A DNA stretch of 64,000 nucleotides from Arthrobacter sp. ERGS1:01. GTDB taxonomy: Bacteria; Actinomycetota; Actinomycetes; Actinomycetales; Micrococcaceae. Shown here one piece after another: positions 34,894 through 42,575 of the stretch. The translations under genes were made by a program, and so were the position numbers. The notes under the pieces were generated by a model. The model saw nothing but the letters and a program-made list of their open reading frames with translations. It searched no databases and was not told where the DNA came from. The stretch covers positions 1 through 64,000 of the forward strand of contig NZ_CP012477.1 in NCBI RefSeq assembly GCF_001281315.1. The letters run 5' to 3'. Position 1 is the first letter of the stretch. The number at the start of each line of letters is the position of its first letter.

Positions 34894-35390
34894 CGACCAT
34901 TCGCTCGCTCCCTGCTTCCAATTATCAACACTACCTGCACCGACTTCGTACTTCCGCACTTGATTATCGTAGCAATTGGTGTTTTGTGACGGTGTTTTCA
35001 GCAGGCTTCTCCACCAGACTGGATCCATGAGCGGCATTCAGAATCGCAGACGATTTTCCCTAGCCGACTCTTTGTCGTTGGCGCCTTGCGGTCGTCGCCG
35101 CTCGGCAAACCAAGCCATTTCTCCAGGAGGCTCGTATGTCCACGAAACCGTCCCCTTGATCATCCAGTCGATCGCACGGGACAGCGCCCTCGCGGTCTGC
35201 ATGGCATGAACGCCTTGCGGAATTGGGTTTCACCTTCCCGCGCCAGAGATTGTCGGCCAGCATGAGGCCATTGCCTTCTTCGTACCACCGCAATCCCTAT
35301 CCAAGGGAGTGGAGTTGCCGTCAACATCCAGCTTGTCGAATGGTTCGGGAAGCATGGTCCACTCCATCCCACGCATGAAAGTTCCCCGGT
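34894..35390. other. Divergent intergenic region between the PucR regulator and M20
   Basis: This 497-base gap has no supported gene. A short open stretch around 35060-35390 on the minus strand has no recognisable family. The gap should hold the promoters and operators for both flanking genes, but I cannot pick convincing hexamers. Confidence 0.45.
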
Positions 35391-36560
35391 ATGACCACAG
35401 AACCCCTTGCCCACTTCCGCGCTCTCACTGACCCAATGCTCCAAGACATTCGTATCCTCATTGAAACGGAGTCGCCGTCCGCTGATCTGAACGCCGTCGC
35501 CCATAGCGCAGACAAAGTGTTGTCCCTCGGTGAACGTGTCCTGGGTGTTAAAGGGGAACGAATTGTCATAGATGGCTGCACACACCTTAGATGGAGGCTG
35601 GGTGAGGGGGAGCGCCGGGTCCTGATCCTCGGACATCACGACACCGTCTGGCCACACGGAACGTTGGCAAGGCACCCCTACGCCCAGGAGGGGGGCGTTC
35701 TCCTTGGCCCAGGAAACTTCGACATGAAAGTTGGAGTTGTCATGTCCTTCTATGCCGTGGCATCCCTGGATCCGGGATCCTCAGTGACGATCCTGGTAAC
35801 CGGCGACGAAGAAATTGGTTCACATACTTCGAGGGAGCTGATTGAGTCCGCCGCGGCCGAATGCGCCGCCGTCTTTGTACTTGAGGCTTCGGCCGATGGT
35901 GGCGCCCTCAAAGTCGCTCGCAAGGGAATGTCTGATTATCGCGTGAGCGTCTCGGGTAGGGCTGCCCACGCCGGGCTCGAACCGGAGAAAGGAATCAACG
36001 CGGCCGTCGAGATGTCCCATCAGGTACTGCGAATTGCGGCTCTGGCTTCGGAAGTAACAGGGACGAGCGTAGTCCCCACAGTGCTCTCGGCGGGGACCAC
36101 GACGAACACCGTACCTGCAACCGCAGACATAACGGTGGACGTCCGGGCATGGACTCAGGAAGAGCAAGACAGAGTGGACATCGAAATGCGGTCCTTGACC
36201 CCCGTCTTGCCCGGGGCAATTCTTAGTGTCGCCGGCGGGTTAAACCGCCCCCCAATGGAAGCCACCATGTCGTCCTCGCTATTCGAGAGTGCCCGCGCTA
36301 TCGCTCAAAACCTTGGATTTGGAGAGCTCGGGGGGGCGAAAGTGGGAGGCGGCTCGGACGGTAACTTTACCGCCGGACTCGGAATCCCCACTCTCGACGG
36401 GCTCGGCGCAGTGGGTGGCGGAGCCCATGCAGACGACGAGCACTCAGTTGTAGATGAAATTCCACGGAGAACTGCCCTCGTGGCAGGCCTGATCGAGCAC
36501 ACTCTTTTGCCGGTCAAAGACGCCAACGTTGAGCCAAAAACTCGTGTGATTGGACGGTGA
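35391..36560 (+). CDS. M20 metallopeptidase, probable N-succinyl-L-amino acid desuccinylase
   Basis: This 389-residue dinuclear zinc hydrolase belongs to the M20/ArgE/DapE/carboxypeptidase G2 family. It has the metal ligands His82 and Asp84 (GHHDTVW) and Asp111 (GNFDMK), the catalytic Glu140-Glu141 (GDEEIGS), a dimerisation insert with GRAAHAGLEPEKG, and the last ligand His in GGGAHADDEH. Sequence 3' of it is a truncated 5' end of the GNAT gene, so the ancestral order was M20-GNAT-racemase. In Geobacillus kaustophilus the same trio inverts D-amino acids through N-succinyl intermediates, with M20 removing the succinyl group. A carboxypeptidase role is the alternative. Confidence 0.82.
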   Translation: MTTEPLAHFRALTDPMLQDIRILIETESPSADLNAVAHSADKVLSLGERVLGVKGERIVIDGCTHLRWRLGEGERRVLILGHHDTVWPHGTLARHPYAQEGGVLLGPGNFDMKVGVVMSFYAVASLDPGSSVTILVTGDEEIGSHTSRELIESAAAECAAVFVLEASADGGALKVARKGMSDYRVSVSGRAAHAGLEPEKGINAAVEMSHQVLRIAALASEVTGTSVVPTVLSAGTTTNTVPATADITVDVRAWTQEEQDRVDIEMRSLTPVLPGAILSVAGGLNRPPMEATMSSSLFESARAIAQNLGFGELGGAKVGGGSDGNFTAGLGIPTLDGLGAVGGGAHADDEHSVVDEIPRRTALVAGLIEHTLLPVKDANVEPKTRVIGR

Positions 36561-36627
36561 TTGACTGCTCATGATCACCAAAGATCGACATATGTCGCAA
36601 ATCATTTGCGACCCTTCAAATCATTCC
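36473..36627 (+). repeat. Direct repeat copy 1 (M20 tail plus GNAT 5' end)
   Basis: These 155 bases match 39861-40015 without gaps; I count about 18 mismatches. They cover the last 29 codons of the M20 gene, the short spacer and the first codons of the GNAT gene. The pair marks duplicated module ends. Confidence 0.9.
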
Positions 36628-36651
36628 AGGGGCCTCACATCCCCAGTCTGA
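36571..36651 (+). pseudogene. Truncated 5' fragment of the GNAT gene
   Basis: The fragment reads MITKDRHMSQIICDPSNHS and then leaves homology and stops. It matches the first 19 codons of the intact acyltransferase gene at 39959. It is the remnant of a second GNAT gene that once followed the M20 gene here. Confidence 0.8.
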
Positions 36652-36730
36652 GTAACTGCTGGGGAGAGACCACCTCAGTTTCCGGTTCAGCCTTCTCCCA
36701 CTGTGAGAACAACAATTCTAAGGAGCACCA

Positions 36731-38128
36731 ATGACCGTAACAATTCCTCCAGATCTGCTGACCACACCGGAATGGCAGGAAAGACTTGACTCGCTCGCCA
36801 AGAAGCACGCCGTCCCAGGGGTGCAGGTCGGGTTGATTGCTCTCGATTCAGCGGGCGATGTCGATTTGCGTGTTTTGACGACAGGAGTGACAAGTCTCGT
36901 CACTGGTGTGGAGGTCACGCCCGAAACGATCTTCCAATACGGATCAATCACGAAGATCTGGACCACGACTCTGATCATGCAGTTGGTTGACGAGGGGAAA
37001 CTCACTCTCGATACCCTCGTGGTTGATGTCCTTCCTGACTTCAAAATTGCCACCTCTGAATATTCAGATCTGATTACCGTACGTCACTTGTTGACACACA
37101 CAAGCGGAATTGACGGTGACCTCTTCACTGACACAGGGTATGGGGATGACTGCATTGAGAAGTACGTTGCGTCTTTGTCCACGGCCAGCAGCATTACCCC
37201 GCCCGGAGGACAACTGAGTTACTGCAACTCCGGGTTTACGGTTGCCGGAAGGATCATTGAAGTTCTCCGGGGGAAAGCCTGGGATGATGTGCTGGTTGAT
37301 CATCTCTATGCACCGCTGGGACTCAGCCACGTCATCACTAGGACCAAGGATGCCCCGCTATTCCGTGCTGCGGTCGGTCATCTGGCAAATACTGATCCGA
37401 CATCCGAGGAACGAGTTGTACCGACCAAGCAATGGGTTTTGGTTAGGGCCCAGGGACCGGCAGGAGTAATTACGGGCACAGTTGAGGATCTGCTCATTTT
37501 TGCATCGGCTCATATGCGCGACGGGCTCGGACTGAACGGAAACCGGATCCTGTCCGAAGAGTCAGCTCGACTAATGCGGACACCGCAGTTCGACCTTTCG
37601 ACCGTCTCTTCTGTCGATCAGGCATGGGGATTGGGGTGGGTCTTGTCGGACTGGGGGCAGGCGACTTCGGTTCGCCATAGCGGGGCTACTATCGGACAGA
37701 TTGCTAGTCTTCACACATTTCCAGAAGCAAATGTTGCTGTGTGTATTCTGACAAATTCACGCGGTGGGTCACTTCTGGCAAAGGAGTTGGAGACTGCAAT
37801 TGGTGCTGAGCTGGGACTGGCATATCCCCAACCCCTCGATGAAGGCGCTGGCGATGAATTCGACGGCAGTGGGTTGCTCGGTACCTATGAAACTACTACG
37901 ACTCGTTTCGAGTTGACTCGCCGGGAGGACGGGCAGCTCCTGATGGCTGCTTCGTCAAAGGTTGATATATCTGGGGAACCTGACCAGCCGCCGCTCCAGG
38001 TTCGCATGCTATCGAATTCCAGATTCATGTTTGATCCTGAAGGATCGGCTACCGAATTCGCACACTTATTGATCGATGGCGTTGAATTTCTTTATGGCGG
38101 GCGGCTTTATGAAAAAGTATCTGACTAG
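36731..38128 (+). CDS. S12 serine peptidase / D-aminopeptidase-like (module B)
   Basis: This 465-residue paralogue of the protein at 29984 is collinear with it, and the active-site motifs fall at the same positions: SITK (72-75), YCN (164-166) and HSG (316-318). It has a very good ribosome binding site (AAGGAG, seven bases before the ATG). Its base composition is lower in G+C than that of its paralogue. The reading frame is intact and all motifs are kept, so it is probably active, perhaps with a different peptide preference. A strong hairpin follows. Confidence 0.85.
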   Translation: MTVTIPPDLLTTPEWQERLDSLAKKHAVPGVQVGLIALDSAGDVDLRVLTTGVTSLVTGVEVTPETIFQYGSITKIWTTTLIMQLVDEGKLTLDTLVVDVLPDFKIATSEYSDLITVRHLLTHTSGIDGDLFTDTGYGDDCIEKYVASLSTASSITPPGGQLSYCNSGFTVAGRIIEVLRGKAWDDVLVDHLYAPLGLSHVITRTKDAPLFRAAVGHLANTDPTSEERVVPTKQWVLVRAQGPAGVITGTVEDLLIFASAHMRDGLGLNGNRILSEESARLMRTPQFDLSTVSSVDQAWGLGWVLSDWGQATSVRHSGATIGQIASLHTFPEANVAVCILTNSRGGSLLAKELETAIGAELGLAYPQPLDEGAGDEFDGSGLLGTYETTTTRFELTRREDGQLLMAASSKVDISGEPDQPPLQVRMLSNSRFMFDPEGSATEFAHLLIDGVEFLYGGRLYEKVSD

Positions 38129-38149
38129 ATTCTAGTCGTAGTGCCACGA

Positions 38150-38182
38150 GTCCGCGTCAGCCTGCCCAAGGCTGGCGCGGAC
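38150..38182 (+). terminator. Strong hairpin after the module B S12 gene
   Basis: Fourteen-base arms (GTCCGCGTCAGCCT / AGGCTGGCGCGGAC, one G-U pair in RNA) enclose a 5-base loop. It is in the same position as the hairpin after the module A paralogue. Confidence 0.65.
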
Positions 38183-38199
38183 ATCAATTGATATCGATT

Positions 38200-38790
38200 T
38201 TCCCTTTTCTCTCCGGCCGTCGCCAAATCCAGGTCCGTAGCCTGTATTGACATGAAGTTCGGCATTGTCCAAGGTCTCCTTGCTGGCAGTCCCATTATCG
38301 AAAATTAGGGCATCGATTCTCTTGATGGAATCACAATTCTTATCGGTGGCGATGAGGAGGCTGGTTCCCAAACATCCCGATCACCCATTGAATCGGAGGC
38401 CGCACAGGGTGAGGCTGTGCTTGTGCCTGAAGCGGCGGCTCCCGGCGGTGCATCGAAGATCGCGCGTAAGGGCGATTCACTGTATGAAATTGAAGTGAGA
38501 GGCTGAGCGGCTCAGGCAGGACTTGAAATCGATTCGACCTGGGGATTCGTGGACTAACAACCTTGAACCCGGATACGTCTATACATATTTCAGGAGGCCG
38601 AGATCGCCCACCCGTGGCATCTGATCGGTACAGGGTCCTCTTCGTCCACGCCAGGCGCAACTACTATCCAGGCTGATTTCCACTCGTTCGATCCCTTACC
38701 AATCTGTATCGACTCCTACGAGACGGTACAGAAGCATCTGTTACGACTGGGTGCAGAGATGCCCCCACCAAAAGGAATCAGGTACACCTG
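38200..38790 (+). pseudogene. Degraded M20 peptidase (module B remnant)
   Basis: M20 sequence is recognisable in pieces: CIDMKFGIVQGL at 38243, then ITILIGGDEEAGSQTSR, then GGASKIARKGDSLYEIEVRG, a stop, and AAQAGLE. These match, in order, FDMKVGVV, VTILVTGDEEIGSHTSR, GGALKVARKGMSDYRVSVSG and AAHAGLE of the intact gene at 35391. Several stops and frame changes interrupt it and the N-terminal part is missing. It sits between S12 and M19, just like the module A remnant. Confidence 0.8.
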
Positions 38791-38793
38791 GAA

Positions 38794-39948
38794 GTGACTT
38801 CAACGACGTTGACACAACCCTCCCTTACCCACCCTGCTGCCGTCGAAGCATTTAGTTGTATCCCGCTCATTGACGGACACAATGATCGTCCTTGGGCTTC
38901 CAGAGAAATCGCGAATTACTCTGTCGAAGGTCTGGAACTCGATTCCCACTTCAATACTGATATCGACAAACTGCGTCGTGGTGGAGTAGGAGGGCAGTTC
39001 AGGTCAGTATTTTCACCTGCGGCCCCTACTGAGTCCGAGTCTGTGCAGTTTACCCTCGAGCAGATCGATTTTGTTTACAGAATGATTAAGAGGTGTCCGG
39101 AGACTTTTGAACTTGCCCGCACCGGTGAAGATGTACGGAGAATATGGCGGAGTGGACGAATTGCTTCATTGCTTGGTGCCGAAGGCGGGCACAGCATTGG
39201 CAGTTCTCACGCCACGTTGCGGATGCTGGCGCGGCTAGGCCTCAGGTACATGACGCTTACACACAATTCAAATAATCCCTGGGCCGACTCAGCCACCGAC
39301 AAGCCAAACAACGGCGGTCTCAGCGGTTTCGGACATGAGACCGTCAAGGTGATGAACGAACTCGGTGTCCTTGTTGACCTATCGCATGTTTCACCGGCCA
39401 CAATGAGGGACGCGATCGAGACATCGACATCCCCAGTTATCTTTAGTCATTCTGCCTGCCAAGCTTTATGTCGGCACCCTAGAAACGTCCCCGACTCAAT
39501 CCTGAAGACACTTGCAGTGAATGGAGGCGTAATCATGATCGCGTTGGTTCCGGCGTTCCTTGATGAGGCTTACAACGAATGAGTAGAGAATGGTCGAGCC
39601 GGATTGCGTCCGTCTACGACGATCAATCATCTGATTGAACATATTGAACATGCCCGAGATATTGCAGGCGTCGATCACGTCGGCTTGGGCAGCGACTACG
39701 ACGGTTGCGACGAATTTCCCGATGAAATGTCTGATGTCTCGAGCTTCTCCGTGCCAATGGAGAGACTTGCTGAACGAGGCTGGTCATCAGATGACCTCGC
39801 CAAGCTTATGGGTGAAAATCTACTTCGCGTTCTCGACCAGACAAGTGCCCACGCCCTCTTTGCCCTCGTGGGCGGCTTGATCGAGCACACTCATTTGCCG
39901 GTCAAAAAGACCAACGACGAGCCAAAAACTAGTGCGATTGGACGGTGA
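38794..39948 (+). pseudogene. M19 dipeptidase with an in-frame stop, fused to an M20 tail (module B)
   Basis: The gene starts at a GTG with AAAGGA upstream and encodes an M19 dipeptidase like the one at 31958 (DGHND, GAEGGHS, DLSHVS, FSHSA). Codon 263 is TGA at 39580-39582, where the paralogue has Trp (TGG) in YRSWFDGG. The same frame then continues without error through GSDYDG to LLRVLDQTS. It next switches into sequence matching the M20 C-terminus (ALVGGLIEHTHLPVKK, ending AIGR). Translation stopping at TGA would lose a zinc ligand and probably activity. The unbroken frame after the stop suggests a recent mutation, readthrough or a base-call error. Confidence 0.85.
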
Positions 39949-40015
39949 CTCACTACTCATGATCAACAAAGATCGACATATGTCGCAAATCATTTCAGAC
40001 CCTGCAAATCATTCC
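39861..40015 (+). repeat. Direct repeat copy 2 (M20 tail plus GNAT 5' end)
   Basis: This is the partner of 36473-36627. Here it provides the foreign C-terminus of the M19 pseudogene and the true start of the GNAT gene, so it spans a deletion junction. Confidence 0.9.
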
Positions 40016-40867
40016 TTGGGCAGCACGTCGACCGCGCGTCAATCTGCAATGCGCGCGGCCTCGCTCGCCAATGTTGCGATACGCCCGTTGAGGCATTTGG
40101 ATGACTTCATTGCCTGCGAAGCTCTCCTCGACTCCATTTGGCGTCCGGAATCCGGGTCCTCACTAATGTCCAAAGACTTGCTGCGGGGCATCCGCTCCGC
40201 CAACAGCTACGTCTCGGGCGCATTTCAAACAGGGCAACTTGTTGGCGTCTGCGTCGGGTTCTGGGGGCCACCGGAATCGCGAAGCATGCACAGCCACATC
40301 GCCGGAGTCAGCGGCACAGCGCGCGGCAGGAATGTCGGTTACGCGTTGAAGCTGGACCAGCGAGCCCATGCCCTGGAGAGCGAAGTGGACACCATCACGT
40401 GGACATTTGACCCTCTGGTTCGCCGGAACGCGTTCTTCAACTTCCACAAACTTGGCGGTGTGGCTTCGCAGTATCTGGTCAACTACTACGGCCCTATGCT
40501 CGACGAGATTAACGGAACGGACGAGTCAGATCGGCTCCTCCTTGAATGGAATCTCGCGAGCCCGGGAGTGGTCCGGCGCTGCGATGCAACACCGGGAACG
40601 GGTACGCCGCACACTGCGGACCACAACAGCGTCGCCGCACTCTCCGTAGGCCGCGCCGGCCAACCCGTAGTGGCTGCGACCAGCGCTTCCACGCTGTTGG
40701 TCGGAGTTCCGGAAGATATCGAAATCCTTCGACACGTAGACCCGGGACTCGGGCGGGAGTGGCGCACTGCGGTACGTGAAGTTCTGGCCGGCATTCTGTC
40801 CCGTGGCGGACGTGTCGAAGGGTTCGAGCCACAAACAGGCAGCTACATCGTGACGAGAGGAAAGTAA
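39959..40867 (+). CDS. GNAT-family acyltransferase, probable D-amino acid N-succinyltransferase
   Basis: This GNAT-fold protein of about 302 residues is of the COG3375 type (IRPLRHLDDFIACEALLDSIWR near the start, then HSHIAGVSGTARGRNVGYALKL, which fits the acyl-CoA binding loop, and WTFDPLVRRNAFFNFHKLG). It ends three bases before the N-succinylamino acid racemase gene, so the two are co-translated. In Geobacillus kaustophilus a GNAT protein succinylates D-amino acids from succinyl-CoA for that racemase. The same role is likely here, inferred from context and family. The start is uncertain: ATG at 39959 or 39980, both kept in the truncated copy at 36571. Confidence 0.8.
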   Translation: MINKDRHMSQIISDPANHSLGSTSTARQSAMRAASLANVAIRPLRHLDDFIACEALLDSIWRPESGSSLMSKDLLRGIRSANSYVSGAFQTGQLVGVCVGFWGPPESRSMHSHIAGVSGTARGRNVGYALKLDQRAHALESEVDTITWTFDPLVRRNAFFNFHKLGGVASQYLVNYYGPMLDEINGTDESDRLLLEWNLASPGVVRRCDATPGTGTPHTADHNSVAALSVGRAGQPVVAATSASTLLVGVPEDIEILRHVDPGLGREWRTAVREVLAGILSRGGRVEGFEPQTGSYIVTRGK

Positions 40868-40870
40868 TTC

Positions 40871-41977
40871 ATGAAAATCGAGGCCATTGAAATTCGGCGT
40901 ATCAAGATGCCCTTGGTGGCACCGTTTCGTACGTCGTTCGGAACAAAACACGAGAGAGAGATGCTGCTCCTGCGCGTGCGAACCCCTGGTGCGGACGGTT
41001 GGGGCGAATGTGTCGCAATGTCCGATCCGCTGTACTCATCTGAATACGTCGACGCAGTCGAGGACGTCCTGCGCCGGTTCCTCATCCCGGACCTCCTTGC
41101 CATGGGCGACGTCACAGCCAACGCCGTCTTACCAAGACTCCACAAATACAAGGGCCACCGCATGGCCAAAGCGGCGCTGGAAATGGCCGTTATGGACGCC
41201 GAGCTCCGGAACCAGAACATCTCGTTTGCGAGCAGTCTCGGCGCACTCCGCACGCACGTCCCGAGTGGCGTATCAGTTGGCATCATGGATTCGCTCCCGG
41301 AACTGCTTGACGTTGTCGGCAAGTACCTGAATGACGGCTACGTACGAATCAAACTCAAAATCGAACCAGGTTGGGATATCGCGCCCGTCCGTGCTGTTCG
41401 AGAGAAGTTCGGCGATGACATTCTGCTTCAAGTGGATGGAAACACGGCGTACACGCTGCGTGACGCTCACCATTTGGCAAAGCTGGACGACTTCGATCTG
41501 TTGCTGATCGAACAGCCGCTCGACGAAGAGGATGTGATCGGGCATGCCGAGCTGGCCCGAAAGATCCGGACACCTATATGCCTGGACGAATCAATCGTGT
41601 CCGCCAGCACAGCGGCGGCAGCCATCAAGCTCGGTGCATGCGAGATCGTCAACATCAAGCCGGGACGAGTGGGCGGATACCTTGAGGCTCGGCGCATCCA
41701 TGACGTGTGTGTTGCCCTCGGCGTCCCGGTGTGGTGCGGTGGCATGCTCGAAACCGGCTTGGGTCGAGCCGCCAACGTGGCTCTTGCAGCCCTGCCCGGC
41801 TTTACGCTTCCCGGTGATGTATCCGCTTCAGATCGCTTCTACATCGAAGATTTGACCGAGCCTTTCAAACTCGAGAATGGCGGCCTAACCGTTCCGAATG
41901 GCCCAGGCCTGGGCGTAACCCCCTTGGAGGATCGCCTTAAAGAGCTCACCCTGACATCGGAAAACATCGGGGCGTAG
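40871..41977 (+). CDS. N-succinylamino acid racemase / o-succinylbenzoate synthase (enolase superfamily)
   Basis: This 368-residue enolase-superfamily enzyme is very similar to the Amycolatopsis N-acylamino acid racemase as I remember it. The catalytic set falls at the same residue numbers: Lys161 and Lys163 (IKLKIEPGW), metal ligands Asp189 (QVDGN), Glu214 (LIEQPL) and Asp239 (CLDES), and Lys263 (NIKPGRVGG). The N-terminal cap (MPLVAPFRTSFGTKHERE) is typical. The enzyme interconverts N-succinyl-D- and L-amino acids; relatives also make o-succinylbenzoate for menaquinone. Next to GNAT, M20 and peptidase genes the racemase role is favoured. The ribosome binding site GAGAGGAAAG overlaps the end of the GNAT gene. 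Confidence 0.9.
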   Translation: MKIEAIEIRRIKMPLVAPFRTSFGTKHEREMLLLRVRTPGADGWGECVAMSDPLYSSEYVDAVEDVLRRFLIPDLLAMGDVTANAVLPRLHKYKGHRMAKAALEMAVMDAELRNQNISFASSLGALRTHVPSGVSVGIMDSLPELLDVVGKYLNDGYVRIKLKIEPGWDIAPVRAVREKFGDDILLQVDGNTAYTLRDAHHLAKLDDFDLLLIEQPLDEEDVIGHAELARKIRTPICLDESIVSASTAAAAIKLGACEIVNIKPGRVGGYLEARRIHDVCVALGVPVWCGGMLETGLGRAANVALAALPGFTLPGDVSASDRFYIEDLTEPFKLENGGLTVPNGPGLGVTPLEDRLKELTLTSENIGA

Positions 41978-42192
41978 CCCCAGTCTGGGCTCGCCCGCAT
42001 CCTCAGTGATTTGGGCGACACGCTGTTGGTCGTTGGCCGCTGGCCTCGGAAATCGACCGTTGGTGACGTATGTCTTCAAATTCGGTCGTCGGGCTAATGC
42101 TTCATCTAACGTGAGACAGACAGCACCAATACTTCAACCTAGTTGGGATTGCGTCACCTTAGATGAGGCCGGAGTGCAGCCGGGGAGGTTCA

Positions 42193-42489
42193 ATGGAGCA
42201 GCAGGAGACCCCGGTGCCGGCCGTCCGGCTCGACGCCGTGGTGCATGGGCGGGTCCAGGGCGTGGGATTCCGGTACTTCACGGCGCTCAAGGCGCGGGAG
42301 CTGTCCCTGTCCGGCAGCGCTGTCAACCGGCCCGACGGCACGGTGGAAGTCACCGCCGTTGGGTCTCCATCAGCGGTTCAACAGCTCCTTGACTGGCTCA
42401 AATCCCGGCAGGCACCCGGGCGAGTCACAATGGTCGAGGCGGAGATCGCGCCGGCCACCGGGACCCTCAACGGATTCCACACCGGCTGA
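42193..42489 (+). CDS. acyP: Acylphosphatase
   Basis: This 98-residue small cytosolic enzyme hydrolyses acyl phosphates. The signature VHGRVQGVGFRYF holds the phosphate-binding loop and catalytic Arg, and AVNRPDGTVEV holds the catalytic Asn. ATG at 42193 has GGGGAGG before it. It begins the ordinary, higher-G+C chromosome after the island and is unrelated to the peptide genes. Confidence 0.93.
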   Translation: MEQQETPVPAVRLDAVVHGRVQGVGFRYFTALKARELSLSGSAVNRPDGTVEVTAVGSPSAVQQLLDWLKSRQAPGRVTMVEAEIAPATGTLNGFHTG

Positions 42490-42575
42490 TCCCCGGCTCG
42501 CGGCGGAGCCCCGGGCGCGTGGACCCGGTGGGCGGGGGTGGCATGATGGGCGTAACTGCTGCACTTGGAGACACT

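Noticed and set aside
35060..35390. Transposase or insertion-sequence remnant between the PucR and M20 genes
   Set aside because: No inverted repeats, target duplications or recognisable transposase motifs were found.
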